DNA from: Caldifarciminota bacterium
GTDB taxonomy: Bacteria > Hydrothermota > UBA3073 > JACQXS01 > JAGMCI01
Reading direction: 5' to 3'
Assembly: GCA_023129325.1 (NCBI GenBank)
Contig: JAGMCI010000036.1
Span: 1-35,573, forward strand
Length of the DNA stretch: 35,573 nt
Of this stretch, positions 26,001 to 33,300 are shown in pieces; the stretch's first letter is position 1; every line of letters starts with the position of its first letter. Below the pieces are notes generated by a model. The model saw only the letters and a program-made list of their open reading frames with translations. It was not told where the DNA came from and ran no database searches. The position numbers and the translations under genes are program-made.

Positions 26001-26305
26001 GTATCTCTATAATTTGATACACTCTTGATAATTTCAAGTAATTCACCTATATATTGTTGATTCTCTGGTTTATCAACTTGCTTTGAGACTTTCTCTAAAT
26101 AAAAAAGCACGTTCCATTCAGGGATTCTATAATATCCCTTTTGGTCTGCCTCTTTCGGTCCTGGGGCTTCATCAGGTGAAAAATAGCCTTTCTCTTTTAA
26201 TGGAAAGAACCACTTAATATTTGAAACTTTGTTAAAGAAGTAATTTTCATATACTGAGTCTTCCGCTATAAGTTCTATTACTGATTCTTCTTTTGGATTC
26301 AACAT
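23081..26305 (-). CDS. Large protein of unknown function paired with SIR2 (putative defence partner)
   Basis: 1074 residues, rich in Lys, Glu, Ile and Trp, without signal peptide or membrane helices. I find no Walker A, nuclease or protease motif. It starts 3 bases after the SIR2 stop, with the SD GAGGTGAT inside the SIR2 3' end, so both come from one mRNA and are coupled. Visible landmarks are SNIKWFFPLKEKGYFSPDEA (about 28-47), LSKEEMISMPNKKLADYLIN with VQEKPEKFIENL (about 555-610), FHIHHILWGIIGAWANKKFF, and AVNYALNSPSGKVIIALIYL (about 728-747). The pattern suggests long alpha-helical repeats. The middle and NSPSGK segments recall regions of SIR2-linked large proteins such as DUF4020, but I cannot confirm homology. 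By context it is the likely sensor or regulator of the SIR2 enzyme. Confidence 0.8.
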   Translation of the reverse strand: MLNPKEESVIELIAEDSVYENYFFNKVSNIKWFFPLKEKGYFSPDEAPGPKEADQKGYYRIPEWNVLFYLEKVSKQVDKPENQQYIGELLEIIKSVSNYRDTEGKPIDNYRTWWYFVKILLNIPNDKITQEIIDLIPIWLESRFDISLPGSEIGTKLLPQFLDSNNSEDLEKAEKIINFISAIKWVPKYTGEYKKKLLEKYKPILDKPKKERTEEEKIKISLINLEEIEPKTILDTYWLSESLRKNADKIAEKCSEKVIFNLADNLKQVFKKKLGPAHPTIEFGGNKYQMSIEQSEDFEYFVRVVLEKEVLEKQLPWESETTFELKDCRDKKTFTEEIKQRLLQRSDFKDLKDELDEELAKIYELIPQDASFIWFRNLFSEPEIGIHDTDEVLTAILRDIVLAKTKKDKKLAEEKLFPEFLGPKYRYPIFRRIALFVIGSEWDSFNSLFWKYINTDDGEVLFSRDVFEPELYTLLETNINKFNQKEKEKIKRIIDKGPQKEHYTDKQRNYWKQKWYSAVKADDYFKPFYEKQKEITEVKKEEISFKEPESWINISGPEYSSLSKEEMISMPNKKLADYLINFRTPGHWRGPNVESLSLVLKSAVQEKPEKFIENLNPFLNVPYFHIHHILWGIIGAWANKKFFDLGKLFEFIKQYIDRDDFWQDKFKIEDDRWNADHRWVIGIIGELIQKGTKDDAWAFPEEYFKPAKDILFLILDNLKPKEIKETRDAVNYALNSPSGKVIIALIYLALRIARVEAKKGIQKKIKWTSDIKEIYEKALQNKIIEAYILLGQYMTKLSYLDKEWVKEKINSISYSQDKDLWEAFMEGYLWAGKVHEYELMRKHFFAAVDYEFKEKHIEGRLVQYICVGYLGGNESLDENTLFGKLLKKWKASQIEEIIKFFWRHYEYLITGDSRKTKQIPTVQEKDKIIKRIIDFWRWVYKNHYENPKEITGDDKIILSDLCLLTVFLSKIDSANFEWLKLSACYVNTRFNSRFFIEYLDRLKDDKCYVGEILLEMLNNFIPPYPDLEAHVKSIVEYLYKTKIDKCKANADKICNIFGENGYDFLRSLYNNPSV

Positions 26306-26308
26306 TTG

Positions 26309-27274
26309 TTATATCACCTCATCGATTAATCTTATTCTGTCATAAAAACTCTGTGGTCTTGCCACAGGACCAATCCGTTTTGCCCATTCTTGTAAGACAG
26401 TGACCAATTGCTCGTATCCATTTTCCTCTATGGGATAAGGAATTAACTCAATGCCTAAGTCAGTATAATACATTTTTTGAAGCTCAAATAAATTCATTTC
26501 GTTACGAAACATAGGATAAAGCATAAAGTGATTCAAAGTGCCTTTTTTAGTGGCTCCCTTGCTAACTATATACTCCAATATTTCATATTCTTCCAAGCCG
26601 TATCCCACAAATAAAACAGTATACTGATTAAAAATTTCTTCCAATAAGGCCGCTGGTTTGTCTCTTTGTTGATAGTGTTGAAGGTACTTTGCCGTGGTTA
26701 TTACCATAGAGTTTATATCGCTTATACTTCCATGCAAATGCAAGACATTGCCTTGTTGTAAATTAGACCTTAAAAGTTCATCTTTTGAGTAAAAAACTTT
26801 TGATTTTGCGGAGAGAGAAGGTTGACTTTCTAACTTTTTCGCTAAGAAAGTTAAAGGTTCCGGTTTTACCGTATTAGCAATTTCATCTAAATAATTATCA
26901 AAATTGGTTGTTACATAAATTGCATTGAAGGAATATAACATTTCATGAATTTGATATTTTTTCTTAAGTTCTGGTGCGGCATTTAACAAAGAGCTAAAAT
27001 CAGGTGGTTTTATTCTCTTCCGTTCTATTATCCGGTTACAAATAGATAATAGTTTCCTTGGGTCTAAGACTCGCAGGTTTTCAAGCTCATGAAAATTTAT
27101 ACCTTTATTTTCATATAAATATCTTAAAAGACGGACGGAAAACTTTTTCCAAGATGGTCCCCCTATGATTCTCGATACACCGGCACCTACAAATACTACA
27201 AGCTTACCTCGAGACACTGACTCAATGATTGGATCTAGAACCTCAGGTATATCAGGTATATTTTTGGCTTTCAT
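26309..27274 (-). CDS. SIR2-like NAD-hydrolase domain protein
   Basis: 321 residues, a single SIR2_2-type Rossmann domain. Motifs: GAGVS (about 30-34) with GGPSW (38-42) for NAD binding, TTNFD (122-126) holding the catalytic Asn, LHLHGSI with the catalytic His at about 181, and FVGYGLEEYEI (about 222-232) lining the pocket. The zinc-binding Cys quartet of deacetylase sirtuins is missing, so it belongs with the NAD-cleaving SIR2 proteins of anti-phage systems (Thoeris ThsA, DSR, SIR2-HerA families) rather than with protein deacetylases. It is the first of two genes, with a 1074-residue partner 3 bases downstream. A promoter lies at 27475-27448, leaving a leader of about 167 bases that contains a gene remnant. 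Confidence 0.9.
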   Translation of the reverse strand: MKAKNIPDIPEVLDPIIESVSRGKLVVFVGAGVSRIIGGPSWKKFSVRLLRYLYENKGINFHELENLRVLDPRKLLSICNRIIERKRIKPPDFSSLLNAAPELKKKYQIHEMLYSFNAIYVTTNFDNYLDEIANTVKPEPLTFLAKKLESQPSLSAKSKVFYSKDELLRSNLQQGNVLHLHGSISDINSMVITTAKYLQHYQQRDKPAALLEEIFNQYTVLFVGYGLEEYEILEYIVSKGATKKGTLNHFMLYPMFRNEMNLFELQKMYYTDLGIELIPYPIEENGYEQLVTVLQEWAKRIGPVARPQSFYDRIRLIDEVI

Positions 27275-27410
27275 AAATCTCTTCTACTTTTTTATCTATC
27301 TCCTTTTGCACTTCCTGTAGTTTTTGCCAAAGGTTGGATTTTCCTTCTTCGTCTTTCGTGACATAACGGGTCTTCTGAATCTGGACGGCTTCATCCACAA
27401 GAACACACAA
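27252..27410 (-). pseudogene. Short reading frame upstream of SIR2, possible gene remnant
   Basis: An open frame of 52 codons from TTG 27410 ends in TGA at 27254-27252, overlapping the SIR2 start by about 20 bases. It reads LCVLVDEAVQIQKTRY, then a charged coiled-coil-like tail NLWQKLQEVQKEIDKKVEEI. The composition is protein-like and the overlap is typical of a preceding gene's 3' end, but there is no SD or proper start. A 14-codon ATG frame (27435) precedes it in another frame, as if a frameshift divided an older gene. The tail resembles ends of some restriction methylases, a weak impression only. Confidence 0.4.
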
Positions 27411-27447
27411 TGGGGACAGTTCTCTTTTTCAGCATTACCCTTGATTT

Positions 27448-27475
27448 ATTATACTCTGGAATTTAAGTTTGTCAA
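27448..27475 (-). promoter_or_regulatory. Promoter of the SIR2 operon
   Basis: Consensus TTGACA (27475-27470), 16-base spacer and consensus TATAAT (27453-27448) on the - strand. The start would be near 27441. Confidence 0.75.
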
Positions 27476-27964
27476 CCCCTTTTTAATTAAATTCCCCTTT
27501 TGATTTTTAGGTCAGGAGGAAACTCCTGACCCCACAAGGAGATATTTCAGGCAGGCACTCCTGAATTATTGCAAGGCGGAGAGCCTTGCACTACATTCTT
27601 CTGTCGGGAGGTAACTCCCGACAGCACAAGTAATATTTGCAATAACATCGTTATTGCACTCCAAAAACGAATATTAAATAATATAAAAGGAGTCGCAACC
27701 AGGAGGTTGCTCCTACATTGGTGTAAGCAAAAACATCGTTTTCCCGACCCGTTCCGTTCCGTCCCGAGACCGTGACGGGATCGGGATGTCGGGACAGGTT
27801 GCATTCCAAAATATGCCTCACCTGTAATAGCCCACAGCGGGGCATAACTTGCCTGCCCCGCTCCGACAAGCGAAGCGGGACGGAGATGGCAGTCAGAAAG
27901 CCCCGCACTATCAAGGTCTGTGCAGGACTGAGAGTCCTGCCTATCAAAAGTCTTGCCTATCAAT

Positions 27965-28000
27965 CTTGAAAATAATTAGTAGTCCGTCACCATTATAAAA
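27965..28000. repeat. 36-bp exact direct repeat, copy A
   Basis: Begins CTTGAAAATAATTAGTAGTC and ends CCATTATAAAA. It is identical to 34987-35022, same orientation, about 7 kb away. Confidence 0.9.
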
Positions 28001-28165
28001 GGACAGGGGCAAGCCCTGTCCCTACATATTAGCATTACCTAAGGTAATGCACTCCGAACATTTGCAAAAACACCGTTTCCCGAAATAAATTCGGGACAAG
28101 TTTTGCACTCCAAAGATGATTTTTCTTGACCCCGCGAAAACGGGGTCGGAAAACTCTAAACATAA

Positions 28166-28193
28166 GCCCCGCACCTATGCATAGGTGCGGGGC
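28166..28193. repeat. Perfect 28-bp palindrome
   Basis: GCCCCGCACCTATG followed by its exact reverse complement. It is the same element family as 20179-20235 (identical flanks, different stem) and is followed by CATTAGCAAGATTTTTCTTG. Confidence 0.9.
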
Positions 28194-28209
28194 ATTAGCA
28201 AGATTTTTC

Positions 28210-28237
28210 TTGACAAATGGAAAAAATGCGTTATCTT
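28210..28237 (+). promoter_or_regulatory. Possible promoter for the DUF6266-like pair
   Basis: TTGACA (28210-28215), 16-base spacer, TATCTT (28232-28237). The -35 is the end of the palindromic repeat element. The next gene starts at 28397. Confidence 0.4.
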
Positions 28238-28396
28238 ATATATTAAGATATGGAAATTTCAAAATCCAAATTCCAAAAACATTAGGACGCGGAGGAATTG
28301 GTTAATTGGTTAACTGGTTAATTAGTTAATTGGGGAGGCAAAAAGTGGGGATGGACGCAGAAGGAAATTGTAAATTGCAAAATAGGAGAGTAAGAG

Positions 28397-29062
28397 GTGA
28401 AGTATTCAAAGTTTGGGTTTCCATTTGATATAATAGGCAAGTTATCCACGACTCCTGAGCAAGCGGAGGAGCTATTTGGATTTAAGATGAAGGAAGGAGC
28501 GAAGGGCGTAGTATTATTTAAGCGTAATGGTCGGTTGGTAATAAGGAGTTGGATGCCTCATAAGAGTTATGTAAAGACTCCATTTCGCAAGTATGCTGAG
28601 CAGAAGTTTAGTGTTCTTGGCAAGATAGTTAAGGAATACAAGAGTTTAATCAATGAAGTTTGGGCAGGTGATGATGGGAAGTATTTATTTGCTCACTCAA
28701 GATTTATGGGGATAAACATGCGTGAATTAGGTATTCCTCCGAAGTGGCTCAAGTTAAGGTTTACTATTGGCGAATTACCGAAACCAAAGCTAATAAGGAA
28801 GGCAATAATAATAGAGGGCAGCAAAGTCAATTTAGGAATGAGCAATGCCGAAGGTATGGAGATAGGGATATGCATATTTGAGAGGAGGTGTCTCAAATTA
28901 CATTGCATTTCTCCTTGTGTTTACAGCGAGCCTGAGCGTATTAAGATTTCTCTTTCTGAGTTTGGTAATATTAAGAGTTTAAAGTCTTTATATCTTCATA
29001 TTTATTTTAAGCGAGGCAAAGAATATTCACCGAATGCTATTGCAATTTTAAGACATGGCTAA
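28397..29062 (+). CDS. DUF6266-like protein of unknown function (first of pair)
   Basis: 221 residues from a GTG start with SD AGGAG eight bases before. The N-terminal half, KGVVLFKRNGRLVIRSWMP then FSVLGKIVKEYKSLINEVW and FAHSRFMGINM, has the layout of DUF6266 proteins (a G-K-GN-V---KG--V-RS opening, a helical wrap-around segment, then a SGYN/F-N-like segment). The rest is beta-rich (PKPKLIRKAIIIEGSKVNLG). There is no signal peptide or membrane helix. The next gene overlaps it by 8 bases and shares the same plan, so the pair looks like an old duplication. Function is unknown; position inside the hairpin-rich accessory region suggests horizontally gained DNA. Confidence 0.7.
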   Translation: MKYSKFGFPFDIIGKLSTTPEQAEELFGFKMKEGAKGVVLFKRNGRLVIRSWMPHKSYVKTPFRKYAEQKFSVLGKIVKEYKSLINEVWAGDDGKYLFAHSRFMGINMRELGIPPKWLKLRFTIGELPKPKLIRKAIIIEGSKVNLGMSNAEGMEIGICIFERRCLKLHCISPCVYSEPERIKISLSEFGNIKSLKSLYLHIYFKRGKEYSPNAIAILRHG

Positions 29063-29798
29063 ATGTTCTGAATCTGTTTTTGGTAAGATGAGCGGTAAGG
29101 TGGGCAATTTAGTATTTTTTGTTTATAAAGGGAAGCAGGTAGTAAGAATTTATTCTACAGCTTGCAAGGGGAAGTCTAAATTAGTGGAAAAAGCTATGAG
29201 TGGAGTTATAACTTCTGGTGAGGTAAGTCAATTAAATCATCGTATTATTTTTGGTTTATTAGATTGGCTTTACAGGAAGAAGCTCAAGCCGGTGGTAAGT
29301 GGGTGTTGGGATAAGATATGCACTCGCAAGAGACTACAGATGACTGGTCGCAATTTATTTATGAGCTATAACATTTCTATAATTTATGATTCAATTTCAA
29401 ATGTAAGGGAGCTAATTAGTTCTCGCAATGCACCTGATTTCACGGAACTTTTAATAACTAAAGGTGATTTATGGGCTCCTTATAATATTAAGTCCATTTC
29501 TTATAGTCCATTTAGCGGGGTTCTTAAGTTATTTTGGGATTCATCTATTTTCAGGGATGCCAAGTCAGAAGATGAGGCGCATATAGTTATTCTCTATTGG
29601 GAGCCCACTGATATTCTGAGCCCTAAGCCCTGGACTACATTAAAGTTCTGGTACAATTCGGGCAGGAGGGTTGATGGCTGTTCTACTTTAGATATAGGGA
29701 AGAGGCTCACTCCGAAGTGGCTTACTGTTTTTCTTTTTTTCAAGAATTCAAATCAATATTCAAGGAGCATAGGAGCAAGGCTAACCGCTAAGCGATAA
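29055..29798 (+). CDS. DUF6266-like protein of unknown function (second of pair)
   Basis: 247 residues, overlapping the previous gene by 8 bases (likely coupled translation; no SD). The N-terminus ESVFGKMSGKVGNLVFFVYK then GKQVVRIYST is a closer match to the DUF6266 opening than that of its neighbour. Next come LNHRIIFGLLDWLYRKKLKP and TGRNLFMSYNISII, corresponding to the helical and N-containing segments. The C-terminal part is beta-rich with several Trp. No enzyme motifs are seen. DUF6266 genes are, from general knowledge, mostly in Bacteroidota; two in tandem here would be unusual. Confidence 0.7.
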   Translation: MAKCSESVFGKMSGKVGNLVFFVYKGKQVVRIYSTACKGKSKLVEKAMSGVITSGEVSQLNHRIIFGLLDWLYRKKLKPVVSGCWDKICTRKRLQMTGRNLFMSYNISIIYDSISNVRELISSRNAPDFTELLITKGDLWAPYNIKSISYSPFSGVLKLFWDSSIFRDAKSEDEAHIVILYWEPTDILSPKPWTTLKFWYNSGRRVDGCSTLDIGKRLTPKWLTVFLFFKNSNQYSRSIGARLTAKR

Positions 29799-29956
29799 GC
29801 GTCAAGGAAAAACTGCAACCACAGATTTTCACAAGATATTTAACCACGAATTAACACGAAAAAGGTGGTAAAAATCTAATCGCGAAAACGCGAAAGTGCG
29901 AAAACACGGAATTTTAACCACGAATTACCAAAATAATAATTGTAGGGAAGTGTAGA
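29799..29956. other. Spacer with AACCACGAATT-type dispersed repeats
   Basis: No gene. It contains AACCACAGATTTTCAC, AACCACGAATTAACACGAA and AACCACGAATTACC, related to 22771-22820, and CGCGAAAACGCGAAAGTGCG. Confidence 0.6.
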
Positions 29957-30174
29957 ACAGGGACTTGAAAGAGACTTTAAGAGTTAAAAATAGCTACAGA
30001 CCCGTCCCGACACGAAACGGGTCGGGAAAGACGCAGAAGATTCGTTAAGCGTCCCGATAACTCGGGACGGCTACAAACTTCATTTAATGTACTCCAAGTA
30101 GTCGCAGATTAAGACATTGAAAAGATAAAAATGGAAAGGAAGTGGCAAAATGAGAGAAGAATAGAAAATGAACC
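29957..30174. repeat. Long dispersed repeat, copy 2
   Basis: Direct copy of 22825-23072, differing mainly by a short GC hairpin (ACCCGTCCCGACACG...ACGGGTCGGG) in place of the long one. It opens with the motif ACAGGGACTTGAAAGAGAC that is tandemly repeated at the right end of the window. Confidence 0.9.
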
Positions 30175-30243
30175 CGTGAGGTTGTCTGAGAATTCAAAAA
30201 ATCATCGCGAAGGCACGAAAAGACGTCATACCTAATGCAGATC

Positions 30244-30280
30244 CCTGCCCGACGGACGGCAGGCGGGCGCCTCTGGCGGA
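30244..30280. repeat. Palindromic micro-repeat (CCTGCC...GGCAGG type), intergenic
   Basis: CCTGCC (30244-30249) and GGCAGG (30258-30263) around CGACGGAC, then GCGCCTCTGGCG. Same family as 5948-5974 and 13399-13450. Confidence 0.75.
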
Positions 30281-30332
30281 AAATCGCGAAAACCTTAATT
30301 CCTTATATTTCTCATAAAATAGTTTTTGGTTA

Positions 30333-33300
30333 TCATTTCACTATCGTCATCTTTCTCACAGTTTTAAAATTACCCATCTTAATTCTACAGAAGTAAATTC
30401 CTGAGGAAAGCTCTCTGGCATCAAGTTTTACTTCATAAAACCCAGGTTCACGCATTCCATCGACTAATTTCACTACCTCTCTGCCAGAAACATCATATAC
30501 TTTGAGTACCACTCGACATTGCCTTTTTACACCAAATTTAATAGTAGCCACTAAATTAAAAGGATTAGGATAATTTTGAGACAGAGAGAATGCTGGTGGT
30601 AATAGCTTTTCCTCCTCAACGGAAGCCAAATTAATTCGTACCTCAGCAGTATCACTGAGATGACTTAACGGGTCTTCAGTTATAACATAGTAGTTTCCTG
30701 TATCACCACTTGCGGTATAAAGACCACTGCTGTTTATCATGCCACCAGTTGTATGCCAGATAGGACGGACATCTACTAAATTATCGAGAGAGTCATAACC
30801 TTGGGCTGTAAATTGTTGATTTTGCCCAAGTTCCAACACAACAAAGTCAGGTGATACTTTAATTAAAGCAAGTAGCGGCAGGATTCTTACCACAGCTGAA
30901 CCCTGGATACCAGTTGCAGTATCTTCAGCAGTGACAGCAAAAGTTCCGGTATCACTTCCTGCTGTGTAATACCCACTGCTATCTATAGTTCCGTTTGTCG
31001 CAGTCCATATTACCTCAATGTCTATAGGACTACCAATAGAATCATAGCCTTGGGCAGTAAATTGCCGTCTTAAATCTTCATTAAGGAACACTGTGTCAGG
31101 AGAAACTTCTATGTGGGTTAAGTAACGATGATAGGTAACTACAAGGAAAGAATCAGTGCAGGTAACAGTTGGGTCATTTTGCGAGGTAGCAGTTATTTTC
31201 ACTTTATTGGTTACATCAACAGAAGTACCAGCTGGAACTTGAATCCCGATCATTGCCATTCCACCCATACTGTCTTCTAATGCCACTGTGAAAGCAGTTG
31301 GGTCAATGAGCCAACTTGTAGAATCTGCAGTAACACTCACATCCAGTATATCATCTAAATTGCTCCAGTTCTGAAGATAACAATAAGCAGTGTCTGTCCC
31401 TCCACTCGGTATTAAAATTGTATCCTCAGTGAAAGAGACCAGAGCGACAAGTTCAGTTAGCCAGTTAGTAAAATCTACATTTTCACTTACTTCATCACCA
31501 GAGCCTGAGCCTACACCACCTGGTCCTGATGAATCTCCCCACCAGTTATTCTGAGCATTGAGGGTTGCTGATGAGCTTAAGTTGTTTAGCCCGAAGCCAG
31601 CGTTGTCAAAAATATTATTCTGGTAGATGGTAGGTGGAGTTCCTCCTTCAAAGCGTATCCCATCACCATCGTTTGCAAATATCATACTTCCGTTGATGGT
31701 GAAACTTTCATCCTTATTTGCAAATATTTCTGAATAACTCTTAGTTCTTTTTGAATCTTGAGTAAAGAGAATTCCTCCAAGTCCATTATTGTAAATTTTG
31801 GTCTGGTAAAGTTGAAGCGTGTCTCCAGTAACAATACCGTATTTTTCATTATGACAAATCTTACCTCTACAAATTGCTCCAGCAGAACCGGTAAAGATGC
31901 CATGGCCATCTTTTATAGGGTCAAGGGGAGACTGGTGACCGTTATTATTTACTTCAAGGAAGTTAGCCTTAACAAATCCATTATCTATTCGGATACCACC
32001 ACTACCATTGTTATTAACCTTGCTTATGCTATTAGGATAAGCTGGCGGTCCATATCCGATGTTGTTAATTAACACCTTCTCCCCGTCCTCTGTAAAAATG
32101 CCCAAACCTCCATTATCACATACCTCAATTACTCCTTGTCCTATATTTATATCACCTATAGCGTAAATACCGTCCTCTTTGTTACCACTAACCTGGTTGT
32201 TATCACCTCTAATGGTAACATTCCCAGAAATCTTAGAATAAATACCTCCTCTTTCATTGTTCAGAATTTTGGAATTGAACAGACTGACACCGTAACCAGC
32301 ATAGATACCATGACCATCTTTTATGGGATCAAATGGAGAGATACCATTATTAATTACTTCAAGGAAGTTAGCCTTAACAAATCCATTATCTGCTCGGATA
32401 CCTCCACCACCATTATTATTGACCTTACTTATACTATCAGGATAAGCTGGCGGCCCATATCCGATGTTGTTAATTAACACCTTCTCCCCGTCCTCTGTAA
32501 AAATGCCCAAACCTCCATTATCACATACCTCAATTACTCCTTGTCCTATATTTATATCATCTGTGGCGTAAATACCGTCCTCTTTGTTACCACTAACCTG
32601 GTTATCAGTACCCATAATTTGAACACCTCCACTAATCCAAGTATAAATACCTCCTCTTTCATTGTTCAGAACCTTGGAATTAAACAGACTGACACCGTAA
32701 CCAGCAGAGATGCCATGACCATCTTTTATGGGGTCAATGGGAAACTGACCATTATTATTTACCTCAAGGAAATAAGCCCTAACAAATCCATTATCTGCTC
32801 GGATACCTCCACTGCTGTTGTTATTAACCCTGCTTATACTATCAGGATAAACTGGTCCACCAGATGGGTTGGAGTTGATACACACCCCACCACTATTTGC
32901 AAGAATACCCCGACCTCCATTATCACACACTTCAATCACTTCTATCTCAATATCCCCTGCACCTATAATTCCTCCTTCAGTATTTTCAATAATCTGATTA
33001 TTAGTACCTTTAATAAGAAGCTTATGTTGAGAGCCAAAAGGGTTATAGGTTTTAATGCCAACTTTGTTATTACGAATTACCACATTGGTCAGATAAATCG
33101 AATCTACCTGACCCGTAACACGGACTCCATATTCCTTATTACCTATGATCTCATTTTCTTCTATCTCCGTTTCTTGTGCATTTACAAGACGGATACCATC
33201 TTGCCCGTTCCCGCCAATGACATTGCTACAAATTTTAGTATGATTAGTACTTTCTATGTGAATCCCGTCTGTGGAATCCTTACCAAATATGGAGCCTCCA

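Larger units (their letters stand above)
27505..28212. repeat. Gene-free field of perfect hairpins
   Basis: About 700 bases with no credible gene, filled by short hairpins: GGTCAGGAG/CTCCTGACC (27510-27531), GCAAGGC/GCCTTGC (27571-27589), CTGTCGGGAG/CTCCCGACAG (27601-27624), GCAATAAC/GTTATTGC (27639-27657), GCAACC/GGTTGC (27695-27710), GGACAGGG/CCCTGTCC (28001-28021), GCATTACC/GGTAATGC (28032-28050) and TCCCGAA/TTCGGGA near 28079-28097. A perfect 28-bp palindrome follows at 28166-28193. Many stems are followed by CTACA or ACTCC. The remaining 180 bases to the next gene are AT-rich with GGTTAATT microrepeats. Confidence 0.85.

Noticed and set aside
23081-26305. Possible ATPase or nuclease function of the 1074-residue protein
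   Set aside because: NSPSGKV resembles a P-loop only superficially: no preceding Gly pattern, no Ser/Thr after GK and no Walker B. No PD-ExK or HNH motif was found.
27547-27969. Open frames on both strands in the hairpin field
   Set aside because: They consist of palindromes read through; composition is Arg/Cys/Pro-rich and matches no gene, with no SD.
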